Shown here in pieces: positions 34,162-37,100 of a stretch of DNA of 64,000 nt. The DNA is taken from the NCBI GenBank assembly GCA_024516035.1, contig CM044962.1:7784659-7848658 (forward strand), given 5' to 3'. Below the pieces are notes generated by a model that worked only from the letters and a program-made list of their open reading frames with translations, ran no database searches and had not been told where the DNA came from. The translations under genes and the position numbers were made by a program. Positions within the stretch are counted from its first letter, which is position 1, and each line of letters opens with the position of its first letter. This DNA is from Bactericera cockerelli (lineage: Eukaryota; Arthropoda; Insecta; Hemiptera; Triozidae).

Positions 34162-37100
34162 TCCTCCCTTCCTCCCTCCCTCTCTCTCTCTTGAAAAAAA
34201 AAAATAGCGGGAGCAATAAAAATCCATCTCACCCGCTCGTCCGGCTTCACGATGCTCTCCGACTCGTAGGACAAGGGGTTGTCAAAGTTGGGCACGTAGA
34301 AGTAGGAGGAGTTGGACGTCGAATCTTCGGGCAGTTCGAAGCGGCTCGGCTTCACGTCCGCCTCCTCTTCGGCCCGCGCCGCCGCCCCGGATTGGGAACC
34401 ACTGAATGAGGAGGGCGCGGAGGACAGCGACGACCAGTCTGCTGCCTTGCTGGAGGTGAAATAAAAGTTAAAGTTATCATATTTTCGTTTTTTTTTAATG
34501 CTGCGCTACCATCAAAATTGTGAAGAGGTCTTGTGCTTCACCACAAATAGTTTCAAGTTTTAACTATCATCACAGTAAATGATTTAATACATCGTTTTAT
34601 TCATCATTCACACTGTCAACATATTGTTTTTTTTTATCAGCATCATTATCATAATAATAATTTTGAGTGGGTAACAGACTTGTTTTCAAAGGATAAAGCC
34701 ATAGTCAATCCTATTCAAGAGTTTGAAAGATTATATTCTTAAATCGTCCCTGACGGTCCCTATAGGACGGGACCGATGCGATGAGATGTTGAGTGATGAC
34801 GTCAGTGGGTAACAGACCTATTTCTAATGGCTAGTGCTAGTGGGTTAAACCAGACAAGGAAAAACGCTTGCATACGAGTCTGCAACCATTGGGACATTTT
34901 CATGTTTTTTTTTCGTTACATAATTTCGTCACATAATTTCGTTACATAATTTCGTTACTTAATTTCGTTACATAATTTTGTTTATGTGCCAGAGCAAAGA
35001 CATGAAAATGTCAATAAATCATTTTTTTTTTTTCATGGGGAAATACAGAAATATTTTTTTTTGTCATAAAATAAAAATAATAATTATATATAAAAATGAG
35101 GCATTCCCGCTCCATCTTCGTAAGGGTAAGCTTCTTATGAGCCTCCTTGCTCCTCTTATTCTCAAACCAACTGCTCTTATTATAGACATTTGCCCTTGTG
35201 CTTTATACCAAGATAGTATTTGGGAATATGGTTTGTTCCATTTTGTTGAAAGGTTGAATGACAATCTCCTCACATATGTGTCATATTCTTTGTGGAGCAC
35301 ACCTTCTACGGTACAGACTAGTGGTGTGAATGAATCATATTTGCGTTAATCACTTTCGTGATATCACAACTACTCAAACTCGCTTTACTAAATCTACGCT
35401 GAAACCGGGACTTGAACCACCGCGACCTCCAGGTTACAAGTCCGCCGCCTTATCCATCAAGCTACTGAGGTCGGTTTCCTGGAGGTGAAATATGAGAAGG
35501 GTGAGTGAGGTGGTTGTTGATGGTAAGGGTTGGGTGGAAGAGATTGCCACAGGCAATAACCGCGCCCTTTAGGTAGGACTTTAGCTTCTTTCTCTTTTTT
35601 TGTTCTTGTTTATTATTTGTTCAATTTATTTAATTTTTCTTTATAATTTCATTGTATTTTTCTGTATAGTATATTTTTTGTTCTACCTAATAAAGCATAA
35701 TATAATAATAATAATATAAGAGGGACAGGTGGAATAAACAACAATAATAAAATAAAATAATAATACTCTTTTTTAATATTTTACTCTGGAGGGTTATATC
35801 GATATAACTACTTCGTCACGCACTCGTCAAAAAAAAAAAAAAACTCTGGAGGGAAGTCTTTCCACTTGATCAAAATTTCCTCCCCCAGTTTTTTTTTGTC
35901 ATAAATTTATGTATAAGGTTTCTTTTTAAAAAAATGTAATGACGTTGAGTACATACTTTGTATTTAAATAAATTCATATGGGTTTAACGTTGCTTTCAAC
36001 TGCACGGTCATATAACAATAATAATTTTATATTCAGTATTATTAAAAATAAAAATAATAATTCTAGGTGAAATAGAACTCAAGGGACCGAATATTTTTCT
36101 ATTATATCCAGGTTTCTCTTATAAAGAAATTATTTTACCTCACAGAGAGGCAAACATTGAACGTGGAATTTTTTCTCTGATACTGTCTTATACCCAGGTT
36201 TCTCTTATTAAGAAGTTATTTTCCCTCATAAAGAGGTAAATTGGAACTGGAAATTGTTCTCTTATATCGAAATTTCTCCTATAATCAATTCTCTTATATC
36301 CAGGTTCGACGGTATCGCCTTAGTAATGCTGCCCGATCAGAAAAAAAAATTGAGTCCCATTATTCTAGCAGGAAGCCCAAGACGTATTTTTGTGAGTTCT
36401 AAATCGCAAATGGGAGGATAACTTGTCACGCCCCGGCTGGGTTTCGAACCCGCGACCTGTGAATTACGAGTCAGACCCTTGGACCATTGACCACAAAAGA
36501 AAATACTTTGATCAACATCGTTACAAAGATATAATAATATCGTCTTATTTATACTGCCCGATTAAGACTATTAAAGTCCCATTATTCTAGCAGTAAGGAC
36601 ACATTATTATGTGGTAAAAATTCCAAATGGGAGGATAACATGTCATGTCCCGGCTGGGTTTCAAACCCACGACCTCTGGAATCTTTGGATTCACAGAGTG
36701 CCACCTTTACCACTGAGCTACCGGGACAACATGAAAGAATCAAGAAACAAATCCCTTTCAAACTTACCCAGGGGTGGTACTTCTCTTCTTCCAGAATGGT
36801 AACCTGAAAAGAAATGAAATTTATAAGTTCTCAGGAAAAACTTATAATTATACACAACTCTTGATAAAACAAATAAAAATCAAAATGATTTGAAGATAGA
36901 AAACATTTCTATTTTCAAATTATTTCAATGAAAAGAAATGTTGGGAAAACACACCAGATGAATACTTTGTTCGTACGAACTCGACATGTATAGTATCCAG
37001 GCGAACCGGCCTCCGTGGCTCAGTGGTCAAGAGCATTGGTTACGGATCCGGAGGTTGCGGGTTCGAATCCCGGCCGGAGCGGAAATTTTCGACCGAAATT

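Noticed and set aside
24450..34192. CT/GA tracts as GAGA-factor sites autoregulating Cp190
   Set aside because: The idea is attractive because CP190 works with GAGA-type factors, but long simple microsatellites in introns give no evidence of binding.
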